Shown: positions 6,034 to 10,558 of the stretch, in pieces | How positions within the stretch are numbered: the stretch's first letter is position 1 | Layout of the letters: every line of letters begins with the position of its first letter | NCBI RefSeq assembly: GCF_026790145.1 | Contig: NZ_JALAMS010000074.1 | Location: 1-10,558 of the forward strand | Origin: Bacillus_I endophytica_A | Lineage (GTDB): Bacteria > Bacillota > Bacilli > Bacillales > Bacillaceae_H | DNA length: 10,558 nucleotides | Direction: 5' to 3' | The notes under the pieces: generated by a model | The model's database searches: none | Seen by the model: only the letters and a program-made list of their open reading frames with translations | Told to the model about the DNA's origin: nothing | Program-made: the position numbers and the translations under genes

Positions 6034-6348
6034 GTGGAACATGTCAAAGGAAATGCTATGGGACTATGTTTTGAGGCAGCAAGATTCTGTGAAAAAACAT
6101 ACGCAGCGTCATTGAATTTGGATGACACAAAACTCATTCGATATTTAAGAGATTGTGCTGATTTATGTTATACTTGCGGAAAATTTTGTGCACGCGACAG
6201 TGAGTTTATGGGTGCCCTTGCCAAAGCATGTGCGGATGTTTGTATCAAATGCGCTGAACTTTGTGAAACTAGGGAGGATCTTAAGATTGCCCAAGAATGT
6301 GCGGATGCATGTCGCCGTTGTGCAGAAGCTTGCCGACACGCTTCATAA
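6034..6348 (+). CDS. csp3: Csp3-type cytosolic copper storage protein (four-helix bundle)
   Basis: A 104-residue protein with no signal peptide and 14 Cys. Cys12 and Cys19 lie on helix 1, then three copies of Cx3Cx2Cx3C on helices 2-4 (41-45-48-52, 66-70-73-77, 89-93-96-100), the pattern of the DUF326/Csp family, in which Cys side chains line the core of a four-helix bundle and hold many Cu(I) ions. I place the start at GTG 6034: GAGGAG at 6017-6022 has good spacing, and 46 upstream in-frame codons are low-complexity and antisense to the DUF3967 remnant. In B. subtilis the cytosolic Csp3 has, as I recall, been tied to copper supply for the spore coat oxidase CotA, which fits the cargo here. 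It is convergent with the Cys-rich gene and shares its terminator. No CsoR or CueR-like operator is evident. Confidence 0.88.
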   Translation: MEHVKGNAMGLCFEAARFCEKTYAASLNLDDTKLIRYLRDCADLCYTCGKFCARDSEFMGALAKACADVCIKCAELCETREDLKIAQECADACRRCAEACRHAS

Positions 6349-6536
6349 TAATAGACTTATTGGGTTGGTTGTTATAATAAATACCTTTCAGCCTTGTTGT
6401 TTTAAGTATCGATAATTCCTGTACAATCCATTTTAAGTTTCTTGCTGAATCCTATCGTCAATGTGTTTTAGTGTCGCAAAATGGCAAGTTAATCATTATA
6501 GTTATAAGCTCGTCGTTACATACAACTATATTTGAT

Positions 6537-6566
6537 AAACAGGAGCTTTATTTCAAGCTCCTGTTT
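6537..6566. terminator. Shared bidirectional terminator between csp3 and the Cys-rich gene
   Basis: AAACAGGAGCTT (6537-6548) and AAGCTCCTGTTT (6555-6566) form a perfect 12-bp stem with a 6-nt loop, A-rich on one side and T-rich on the other. It serves the plus-strand csp3 and the minus-strand gene ending at 6585. Confidence 0.85.
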
Positions 6567-6584
6567 TCATTATTTATTTAGTGC

Positions 6585-6764
6585 CTACTGATAGCTGACA
6601 CCTGTTCCTCCACAACAACCACATCTTCTGGCACTATGACAACACGGGCAACATCCGCTTGTCTGGCAGTGGTGACATCCACTTCCACCACAACAGCAGC
6701 ACATACCAGAACCGCCACAGTAACGACAACATCCTGTTCCCATGCAGCAACGACATTTGTGCAT
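6585..6764 (-). CDS. Small Cys-rich protein with CxxCxGxG repeats, metallothionein-like
   Basis: A 59-residue protein with 19 Cys (4, 6, 7, 12, 13, 16, 22-25, 30, 33, 38, 39, 41, 42, 48, 50, 51) and four His. It is almost wholly built of DnaJ-zinc-finger-type CxxCxGxG units: exact at 4-11, 13-20, 22-29 and 48-55, degenerate at 30-37 and 39-46. It has no J domain, so it is not DnaJ. ATG 6764 follows GGAGGTGAG (6776-6768), an almost ideal Shine-Dalgarno site 6-7 nt away. The alternative minus-strand frame here, a Val-rich 70-codon ORF at 6578-6790, is a shadow. Convergent placement next to csp3 suggests binding of Cu(I) or Zn(II). A spore-related role is possible, since a weak sigma-K-like promoter lies upstream. 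Function is inferred from composition only. Confidence 0.8.
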   Translation of the reverse strand: MHKCRCCMGTGCCRYCGGSGMCCCCGGSGCHHCQTSGCCPCCHSARRCGCCGGTGVSYQ

Positions 6765-6791
6765 ACACTCACCTCCATAAGATAACTCACA

Positions 6792-6820
6792 CAGTATATA
6801 TATTTAAATGGTGTCGGGTT
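6792..6820 (-). promoter_or_regulatory. Weak sigma-K-like promoter of the Cys-rich gene
   Basis: On the minus strand AC (6819-6818), 17 nt, TATATACTG (6800-6792), against the consensus AC-N17-CATANNNTA: four of six -10 positions match with the exact spacing. The AT-rich context makes chance a real possibility. Confidence 0.3.
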
Positions 6821-6881
6821 CGAGCATGCCTATATTATCTAAATTAATAACCTAGTTACAATGAATACTCTATACAAAGTT

Positions 6882-6909
6882 AGTTAACATAATGATTGTT
6901 ATCGGCAAT
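6882..6909 (+). repeat. dif-like site 1
   Basis: AGTTAACATAA, spacer TGATTG, TTATCGGCAAT. The left arm differs by one base from the XerD-type arm of B. subtilis dif read on its other strand (AGTTTACATAA); the right arm is a diverged XerC-type arm (TTCTAGGAAGT). The 11-6-11 spacing is exact. It shares both arms exactly with site 4 and its spacer with site 3. Confidence 0.7.
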
Positions 6910-6964
6910 GAAGAAGAGTAGGTTCCTCTCTAGGTACACAATTTTTTTCAAATATAATGAAAAA

Positions 6965-6988
6965 GAGCACCTAAACAATTAGGTGCTC
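6965..6988 (-). terminator. Minus-strand terminator beside dif-like site 1
   Basis: GAGCACCTAA (6965-6974) and TTAGGTGCTC (6979-6988) form a perfect 10-bp stem with loop ACAA, followed on the minus strand by T5. No minus-strand gene is left upstream of it. Confidence 0.8.
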
Positions 6989-7306
6989 AATCCGCAAGTT
7001 TTTTAAATCGAAAAGAAAACAATAAATCAACCCTGATAATACATATGTATATTATATTTGTCCTTATAACTCTATATAAAAAACTTAATTGGGAACAAAA
7101 AAATAAGTCCAGGAAGCTTTTCTTGAGCTTTCTCAAATATAATGAAAAGAGGAACGTTCATATTCGAATAATCTAGTGACCTATATTAAATATATGCAAA
7201 AATTTTTTATTGGTTCTCTAATAATTGCACTAAAATAAATAAAATCCTTTTTATAAAGCAAACTAATCAAGAGGTGCAAATATCTCTCTTAAAAGTTGAT
7301 GAGTAG

Positions 7307-7344
7307 CAGAAAAAACTACTGACTCCAAGCAGTAGTTTTTTCTG
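7307..7344 (+). terminator. Plus-strand terminator beside dif-like site 2
   Basis: CAGAAAAAACTACTG (7307-7321) pairs perfectly with CAGTAGTTTTTTCTG (7330-7344) over 15 bp. No plus-strand gene precedes it, which supports gene loss from the 6910-7373 module. Confidence 0.75.
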
Positions 7345-7373
7345 TTTTTATACTGTATACACTATTCATTCTT

Positions 7374-7401
7374 AGCTAACATAATGTTCATTATAAGAAC
7401 A
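7374..7401 (+). repeat. dif-like site 2 (most degenerate)
   Basis: AGCTAACATAA, spacer TGTTCA, TTATAAGAACA. The left arm has a G-C-T change and the right arm is the least conserved of the five. The upstream flank TGTATACACTATTCATT is shared with site 5 and partly with site 4. Confidence 0.6.
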
Positions 7402-7602
7402 AAAAGAGGTTAAGTGTCTTTTAGATACCTAAATAACCCTTTTAGTAAGAAAGATATGTACCGGACAGTTAAATAAATATGACAGGTGAGTAAAGAGAAT
7501 CTATAGTCAAAAACCTTTTGAAAATGCCTAATTTAAATAGGACAAAAAACTATTTTTAATACCTTGAATATTAGTGTAAAGACTAAAATTAGGGGGAACG
7601 AA

Positions 7603-8112
7603 ATGTATTATAACCACTATCTCTATCCAATTGAACACCAACAGCATAGGACACTGGCGTGGCATGAAACACTAGAACTTCATGAGTTAGTAGCATTTTC
7701 ATCAATTGGTTTGATGAAATTAAAAAAGGCAATAGGGAAAATTCAATGTCCAACATTAAAAAATATATACAGCCAGTCTATCTGTGAATTAGAAGTAAAC
7801 ATAAAAGAGTTATTACAATTCTATCCTTTGACTCCTCGTGATGAAGGAGATATGAGGGACATGGATAAGGTCTTTTACGCAGGGGATTTACTTGCTTTTT
7901 CTAAGGCAGCTGTAAGAAATTATGCTGTTGCAATTACAGAAACTGCAACACCCAAATTAAGAAAGGTGTTAGCTAAACAGTTACGATTAGCTATAAAATG
8001 CCATGCTAGGATTTATCAATATATGTATGAAAGAGGTTATTATCCTTCATATAATTTAGAAAAACTTCTGAATAACGACATAAATCTTGCGAATAAAGCT
8101 TTATCAATGTGA
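7603..8112 (+). CDS. CotF-like spore coat protein
   Basis: A 169-residue protein. WHETLELHELVAFSSIGLMKLKKAIGK opens the domain, FYAGDLLAFSKAAVRNYAVAITETATPKLRKVLAKQL follows, and it ends near YMYERGYYPSYNLEKLL. These are the helices of the CotF coat protein family, a ferritin-like helical bundle found in the spore coat of Bacillus. I start at ATG 7603, as AGGGGG (7591-7596) lies 6 nt upstream; a TTG at 7564 is open but lacks a ribosome site. It fills a module between dif-like sites 2 and 3 and reads towards site 3, with a terminator at 8253-8290. No convincing sigma-E or sigma-K promoter is visible. CotF proteins are normally chromosomal; a plasmid copy may alter the coat, which is inference. 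Confidence 0.85.
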   Translation: MYYNHYLYPIEHQQHRTLAWHETLELHELVAFSSIGLMKLKKAIGKIQCPTLKNIYSQSICELEVNIKELLQFYPLTPRDEGDMRDMDKVFYAGDLLAFSKAAVRNYAVAITETATPKLRKVLAKQLRLAIKCHARIYQYMYERGYYPSYNLEKLLNNDINLANKALSM

Positions 8113-8131
8113 CATTCAAAATATTAAGAGT

Positions 8132-8218
8132 ATGACTGAGATACCAGTAAAAATAATGAATAACGTTTCAAACTATGAGCAAACTACAAGAGATGCTGTG
8201 ATGTATGTAGCCATGTAA
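8132..8218 (+). repeat. Short conserved frame, copy 1
   Basis: A 28-codon frame whose last 20 codons (8156-8218) read MNNVSNYEQTTRDAV and onward. It resembles the frame at 10351-10434 in DNA and protein. There is no ribosome binding site, so a translated peptide is doubtful; it may be the 3' end of a lost gene. Both copies sit just upstream of a dif-like site. Confidence 0.45.
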
Positions 8219-8252
8219 AAACTTCACAAACCTATTTCTTAGCGTTTTATCA

Positions 8253-8290
8253 TCCAAAAACGACCTTTGCCATATGGGGTCGTTTTTGGA
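8253..8290 (+). terminator. Terminator of the CotF-like gene
   Basis: TCCAAAAACGACC (8253-8265) pairs with GGTCGTTTTTGGA (8278-8290), a perfect 13-bp stem with T5 in the 3' arm, 140 nt after the stop and 28 nt before dif-like site 3. Confidence 0.8.
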
Positions 8291-8318
8291 GTTGTAAATG
8301 TATACACTATGCAAAAAT

Positions 8319-8346
8319 AGTTAACATAATGATTGTTATAGGCAAT
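8319..8346 (+). repeat. dif-like site 3
   Basis: AGTTAACATAA, spacer TGATTG, TTATAGGCAAT. It differs from site 1 by a single base (C to A in the right arm). Its flank TGTATACACTAT (8299-8310) matches the flank of sites 2 and 5 but is spaced slightly differently. Confidence 0.7.
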
Positions 8347-8377
8347 GAAAGAAGAATCCTCTAATCGAAGATCCTTC
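8347..8377 (-). terminator. Terminator of the small-barrel operon
   Basis: On the minus strand GAAGGATC (8377-8370) pairs with GATTCTTC (8358-8351), with one G-U pair, and is followed by TTTC. It is 73 nt beyond the stop at 8450. Confidence 0.5.
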
Positions 8378-8449
8378 TATACTTTCGGAACTAATCCGCA
8401 GGAAAACCTCTAGGTTCAGGGATTTAGCCTGTCCCTAATTGATACGCAT

Positions 8450-8644
8450 TTATTTTTTATCAATACGAACTTGATTTAGAGGTGCAATTTTTAATTGATT
8501 GTCACTATCGTCGACCCAAAGTAAAAAGTTATCCTTTGCTTGGACGAAAACACCACTTTGGAAAGAAGGAAAGCCAAAAAATTGTACGTCAATTCTGTCT
8601 CCCTCTGAAAAAATTTTATTTACTTCATTAGCTAGATCTGACAT
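8450..8644 (-). CDS. Small beta-barrel-like protein, paralogue 1
   Basis: A 64-residue protein. After a short helix (LANEVNKIFSEGD) comes an all-beta pattern with the signature GDRIDV, SGVFVQAKDNFLLWVDD, LKIAPLNQVRI. This is shared with the proteins at 8715-8906 and 9212-9601: GD(R/K)I-V, G-F, L-(W/Y)VDD, L-I, I-V. The pattern suggests a small SH3- or Sm-like barrel. GGGGGGA (8656-8650) lies upstream of ATG 8644. It is 70 nt downstream of its paralogue on the same strand and probably co-transcribed. I do not recognise the family; no catalytic residues are evident. Location between coat and sigma-K-type genes suggests a spore role. Confidence 0.75.
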   Translation of the reverse strand: MSDLANEVNKIFSEGDRIDVQFFGFPSFQSGVFVQAKDNFLLWVDDSDNQLKIAPLNQVRIDKK

Positions 8645-8714
8645 AGTATCCCCCCTTTTTCAACAAATTTGCTTGTTGCATTCTCGCGGTAAGAAAACAA
8701 TGTTTATGTGTTTA

Positions 8715-8906
8715 TTACACTTCATTTACAACAATTGCCGTCAAAGGAACGATTCTAAGTTCATTATCACCATCATCAACATAAACTAAAAAGTTATCCT
8801 TTGCTCTCAGGAAAACTCCAGTACCAAGGTCTTGACCATTAAAAACTACATTTATTTTGTCACCTTTTTGAAAAAGTTGATTATAAGCATCAGCAAGGTT
8901 AGCCAT
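8715..8906 (-). CDS. Small beta-barrel-like protein, paralogue 2
   Basis: A 63-residue protein: short helix (LADAYNQLFQKGD), then GDKINVVFNG, TGVFLRAKDNFLVYVDD, LRIVPLTAIVV. It is closest to the product of 8450-8644, sharing AKDNFL and VDD with neutral changes elsewhere, so the two look like a tandem duplication. AAAGGAGG (8922-8915) lies 8 nt before ATG 8906. A sigma-K-like promoter is centred about 45 nt upstream, so this is likely the first gene of a two-gene mother-cell-expressed unit. Function unknown; the DNA gives no membrane segment or signal peptide. Confidence 0.78.
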   Translation of the reverse strand: MANLADAYNQLFQKGDKINVVFNGQDLGTGVFLRAKDNFLVYVDDGDNELRIVPLTAIVVNEV

Positions 8907-8937
8907 TTTGCTTCCCTCCTTTCAACACAACATACTA

Positions 8938-8966
8938 CAAAATATGTATATTTAAATAGGGTTGTA
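8938..8966 (-). promoter_or_regulatory. Sigma-K-like promoter of the small-barrel operon
   Basis: On the minus strand AC (8965-8964), 17 nt, CATATTTTG (8946-8938), against the consensus AC-N17-CATANNNTA: only the last base differs. Sigma-K drives late mother-cell genes such as coat genes. Confidence 0.55.
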
Positions 8967-9149
8967 CCGCTTTTTTACCTAAAAATATAAAAATGGTAGA
9001 ATATCATACTTTTATATCTAGTTTTTCGGGATTTATTTTAATTTTCTAATGGGTAGCTGCTAAATCCGGATTCTTTTCGTTTACTCATGCTAGATTCTTC
9101 TTATAATCTATCAAACTTAACATTTGAATGTAAGAATATAAGCGTTTGT

Positions 9150-9178
9150 CACCTACACCCTTATCCATTCATAAGTTA
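9150..9178 (+). promoter_or_regulatory. Sigma-K-type promoter of paralogue 3
   Basis: CACC at 9150-9153 gives the AC of the -35, then 17 nt, then CATAAGTTA (9170-9178), an exact match to CATANNNTA. It is 34 nt before the GTG start. This is the best sporulation promoter in the window. Confidence 0.65.
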
Positions 9179-9211
9179 TAACAAATTTTTAAAAACGGGG
9201 AGTTTTTAGAA

Positions 9212-9601
9212 GTGCAAACACCATGGATAAATATACAATTATCAACTATGATTTGTTCACCATTCCTACAGAATGGCCAAACAGATAGTAATCAAAAAAT
9301 ATTCACAACTGAACAACAGACGATCAATTCTAGTGCTCTCGATCAATTAGAGTACGGACTAAACATTGATAAACAATTACAGAACGAAATTAAAGAAATT
9401 CAAAAACTTTTAGAACCAAATTCATCTAATTTATTATCTAGAATGTTTAAATTAGGAGACCGAATCAAAGTAGATCAAGGTACAAGTTCAGCAACAGGAG
9501 TGTTTATCAGAAGTAACAATAATGTATTAATATGGGTAGATGATGTTAAAGAATGTTTGAGTATTTCGAATATAGATCATATAATTGTTAGTAAACTGTG
9601 A
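9212..9601 (+). CDS. Small beta-barrel-like protein with N-terminal extension, paralogue 3
   Basis: A 129-residue protein. The first 75 residues are a polar, Gln/Asn-rich extension with a helical part (LQNEIKEIQKLLE). The last 50 residues repeat the barrel signature: FKLGDRIKV, ATGVFIRSNNNVLIWVDD, CLSISNIDHIIV. It is thus a longer relative of the two divergent neighbours. GTG 9212 follows GGGGAG (9197-9202) with 9 nt spacing, and an exact sigma-K-type promoter lies upstream. The ATG at 9223 is out of frame. It reads towards dif-like site 4. The function is unknown; two Cys (15 and 117) are the only ones. A spore coat or exosporium role is inference from the promoter and neighbours. Confidence 0.75.
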   Translation: MQTPWINIQLSTMICSPFLQNGQTDSNQKIFTTEQQTINSSALDQLEYGLNIDKQLQNEIKEIQKLLEPNSSNLLSRMFKLGDRIKVDQGTSSATGVFIRSNNNVLIWVDDVKECLSISNIDHIIVSKL

Positions 9602-9680
9602 TCATGCCATAGTTGTTCCTTCGCTCTTTGAAGAAAAAAAGTTAGATTAGCTTAATAATGTGTATATCCTATTCATTTCT

Positions 9681-9708
9681 AGTTAACATAATCTTTTTTA
9701 TCGGCAAT
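9681..9708 (+). repeat. dif-like site 4
   Basis: AGTTAACATAA, spacer TCTTTT, TTATCGGCAAT. The arms are identical to site 1 while the spacer differs, the behaviour expected of recombinase sites where protein-bound arms are kept. Upstream flank CTATTCATTTCT is shared exactly with site 5. Confidence 0.7.
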
Positions 9709-9714
9709 AAAAAG

Positions 9715-9740
9715 AGATCTTCAATTGAAGATCTTTTTTT
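9715..9740. terminator. Bidirectional terminator beside dif-like site 4
   Basis: AGATCTTCAA/TTGAAGATCT (9715-9734) is a perfect palindrome flanked by A-rich sequence and T7. It can stop both paralogue 3 (plus) and the secreted-protein gene (minus). Confidence 0.8.
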
Positions 9741-9784
9741 GATGATGCTTGTTAAACATTGGCATCCAATAGCCTAAGAAGAAA

Positions 9785-10264
9785 TTAAGGCTTCTTCACA
9801 CACTCTTTATTGATTTTTTCAAGTGTTATATATTCACCTCGTACTTTACGCTTATTTATTACCTTCCAGCTTTCTTCTTCTCGTTTTATTTTTAATAATA
9901 CGTTTGTGCCATTTAGTTCTTTATAAAACAGATAACCTGATGAAGCATTTTCTATATTATTGTGCATAACAATTAATTCTCTATCTCCTATGGATGTACC
10001 ATAAAATAGAGCCATTAGAAACTCTAAGTCCTTATTTCTCTTTCTCGAATTCAATATCATTTTACTTATATCATCGTAGTCATATCTCCGAGCATTATTC
10101 TGCCCCTCAATTTGCTCTAATAAAGGGAAACTTTTTTTTATATCTTTTTGTATTTCATTATTAAGTTGAGTCATACAATCCTCAAATGTCATTGGAGCTG
10201 CTAAAACAGTTTGTTGAGAGGTTATTATAAATAAAAGAATGAGATATAACAGCATTTTATTCAA
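9785..10264 (-). CDS. Secreted protein of unknown function
   Basis: A 159-residue protein. Residues 5-14 are a hydrophobic core (LLYLILLFII) and cleavage is likely after VLA at about 22, giving a mature protein of about 137 residues. There is no lipobox Cys. The mature part has two Cys (30 and 155) that could pair, a helical first half, and a beta-rich end (NVLLKIKREEESWKVINKRKV) that recalls the end of NTF2-like folds, which I cannot confirm. The start is TTG 10264, with GGAGGT (10278-10273) 8 nt upstream; ATG 10255 would be 17 nt away and is less likely. It lies alone in the module between dif-like sites 4 and 5 and reads towards site 4. Confidence 0.72.
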   Translation of the reverse strand: MNKMLLYLILLFIITSQQTVLAAPMTFEDCMTQLNNEIQKDIKKSFPLLEQIEGQNNARRYDYDDISKMILNSRKRNKDLEFLMALFYGTSIGDRELIVMHNNIENASSGYLFYKELNGTNVLLKIKREEESWKVINKRKVRGEYITLEKINKECVKKP

Positions 10265-10350
10265 ATAAATAGACCTCCATTGCTAACCCATTTTATTGTT
10301 ATACTTTCTACATCTCACAATTCTATTCCTCAACATTCCTGCATCGTTAG

Positions 10351-10434
10351 TTGAACAAATTCCCCAAAGATCAAATGAATAACATTCCATACTATGAGCA
10401 AACTACTCAAGATGCTGTGAAGTATCCAACATAA
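10351..10434 (+). repeat. Short conserved frame, copy 2
   Basis: A frame from TTG 10351 whose part 10375-10434 reads MNNIPYYEQTTQDAV and ends 42 nt before dif-like site 5. It is related to 8132-8218 with several base changes but no frameshift. No ribosome binding site is evident. It is either a remnant of a gene once shared by two modules or a very small conserved peptide. Confidence 0.45.
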
Positions 10435-10476
10435 AATCTTTTTTCTGCTTTTACTCTGTATACGCTATTCATTTCT

Positions 10477-10504
10477 AGTTAACATAATCCATCTTAGAGG
10501 AAGT
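10477..10504 (+). repeat. dif-like site 5 (closest to chromosomal dif)
   Basis: AGTTAACATAA, spacer TCCATC, TTAGAGGAAGT. Against B. subtilis dif on its other strand the left arm matches 10 of 11 and the right arm 9 of 11 bases. Upstream flank TGTATACGCTATTCATTTCT is shared with site 4 and, with small changes, site 2. Confidence 0.75.
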
Positions 10505-10513
10505 TGAAAAAGT

Positions 10514-10556
10514 CCAGATCCCTTGTCGGACAAGAGGTCTGGAACTTCTCTTTTTT
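10514..10556 (+). terminator. Terminator beside dif-like site 5
   Basis: An imperfect hairpin, CCAGA/TCTGG (10514-10518 and 10538-10542) with inner CC/GG and CTTGT/ACAAG pairs, followed by a pyrimidine tract ending in T6. It is 10 nt beyond site 5. Confidence 0.65.
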
Positions 10557-10558
10557 CT

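Larger units (their letters stand above)
6765..7602. other. Gene-free region holding two dif-like sites and an empty module
   Basis: 838 nt without a credible gene. It contains the Cys-rich gene promoter, dif-like site 1 (6882-6909), a minus-strand terminator (6965-6988), two copies of TCAAATATAATGAAAA (6948-6963 and 7133-7148), a strong terminator (7307-7344) and dif-like site 2 (7374-7401). From 7402 on it is the leader region of the CotF-like gene, with no clear promoter. Confidence 0.6.
8113..8449. other. Intergenic region with peptide-like repeat, terminators and dif-like site 3
   Basis: 337 nt without an established gene. It holds the short reading frame 8132-8218, the CotF terminator (8253-8290), dif-like site 3 (8319-8346), a minus-strand terminator (8347-8377) and short hairpins (for example AACCT/AGGTT around 8405-8416) that may also serve the minus-strand operon. 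Confidence 0.6.
8907..9211. other. Divergent intergenic region with two sigma-K-like promoters
   Basis: 305 nt between divergent genes. Besides the two promoters (8938-8966, minus; 9150-9178, plus) it is AT-rich with a short palindrome AATCCGGATT (9065-9074). No gene is seen. Confidence 0.6.

Noticed and set aside
5961..6137. Upstream part of the minus-strand frame ending in the WWKFWK tail
   Set aside because: It is antisense to the copper storage gene and does not resemble the DUF3967 family; only the last 45-50 codons are kept as a remnant.
6475..6510. Possible degenerate inverted dif-like site near GGCAAGTTAATCATTATAG
   Set aside because: Short matches to spacer and arm occur, but the 11-6-11 spacing is broken.
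6578..6790. Val-rich 70-codon frame on the minus strand
   Set aside because: It is the shifted reading of the Cys-rich gene (TGT/TGC read as GTT/GTG and so on). The Cys frame has the ribosome site and the repeated motif.
8450..9601. Hfq or true Sm protein identity for the small barrel family
   Set aside because: The strand pattern is reminiscent, but the conserved Hfq motifs and length are not seen, so only a barrel-like fold is suggested.
6882..10504. CRISPR array
   Set aside because: The repeats are 0.5-1.4 kb apart with genes between them, so spacing rules this out.

Overview
The window looks like an essentially complete, AT-rich small plasmid of a spore-forming Firmicute (Bacillus cereus group, Priestia or a close relative). 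This rests on a RepL-type replication protein, a MobC-MobA-MobB set of the staphylococcal pC221 type, a DUF3967-type plasmid protein, a CotF-like spore coat protein, a Csp3-type copper storage protein and sigma-K-like promoters. The first and last 15 bases are identical, as expected for a circular molecule written out with a short overlap. I see no rRNA, tRNA, CRISPR array, transposase or intact insertion sequence.

Layout. Positions 1-900 carry a MerR-type HTH/coiled-coil protein ending in a Trp-rich tail, followed by terminators. Positions 900-2700 are the replication and control region: hairpins, a pair of tandem 22-bp palindromes, repL (minus strand, TTG start), and a two-gene minus-strand unit of a zinc-ribbon protein and a ribbon-helix-helix protein behind a palindromic operator. 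Positions 2700-4700 are the mobilisation block (minus strand, mobC-mobA-mobB overlapping) with a hairpin-rich candidate oriT. Positions 4700-5810 hold no gene but many terminators, AT-rich palindromes and a duplicated terminator segment. Positions 5810-6770 hold the remnant of a second DUF3967 gene, a csp3-type copper storage gene and, convergent to it, a 59-residue protein with 19 Cys in CxxCxGxG repeats. Positions 6880-10558 are an accessory region.

The most interesting signal is in the accessory region. Five directly repeated 28-bp sites (at 6882, 7374, 8319, 9681 and 10477) have an 11-6-11 architecture and resemble the Bacillus subtilis chromosomal dif site read on its other strand. They cut the region into modules of about 0.5, 0.9, 1.4 and 0.8 kb. 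In order these hold no gene, a CotF-like gene, three paralogous small beta-barrel-like genes (two with sigma-K-like promoters), and a secreted protein gene. Terminators sit beside the sites and genes read towards them. This recalls the pdif (XerC/XerD) modules known from Acinetobacter plasmids, here on a Bacillus-type plasmid with sporulation-flavoured cargo.

How it may work together (inference). RepL and the ribbon-helix-helix protein serve replication and copy control. MobA, MobB and MobC let a co-resident conjugative element mobilise the plasmid. The HTH/Trp-tail protein may tether or position plasmid DNA. Host XerC/XerD would collect or exchange the modules. The cargo (coat protein, copper store, Cys-rich protein, small sigma-K-type proteins) would act late in sporulation.
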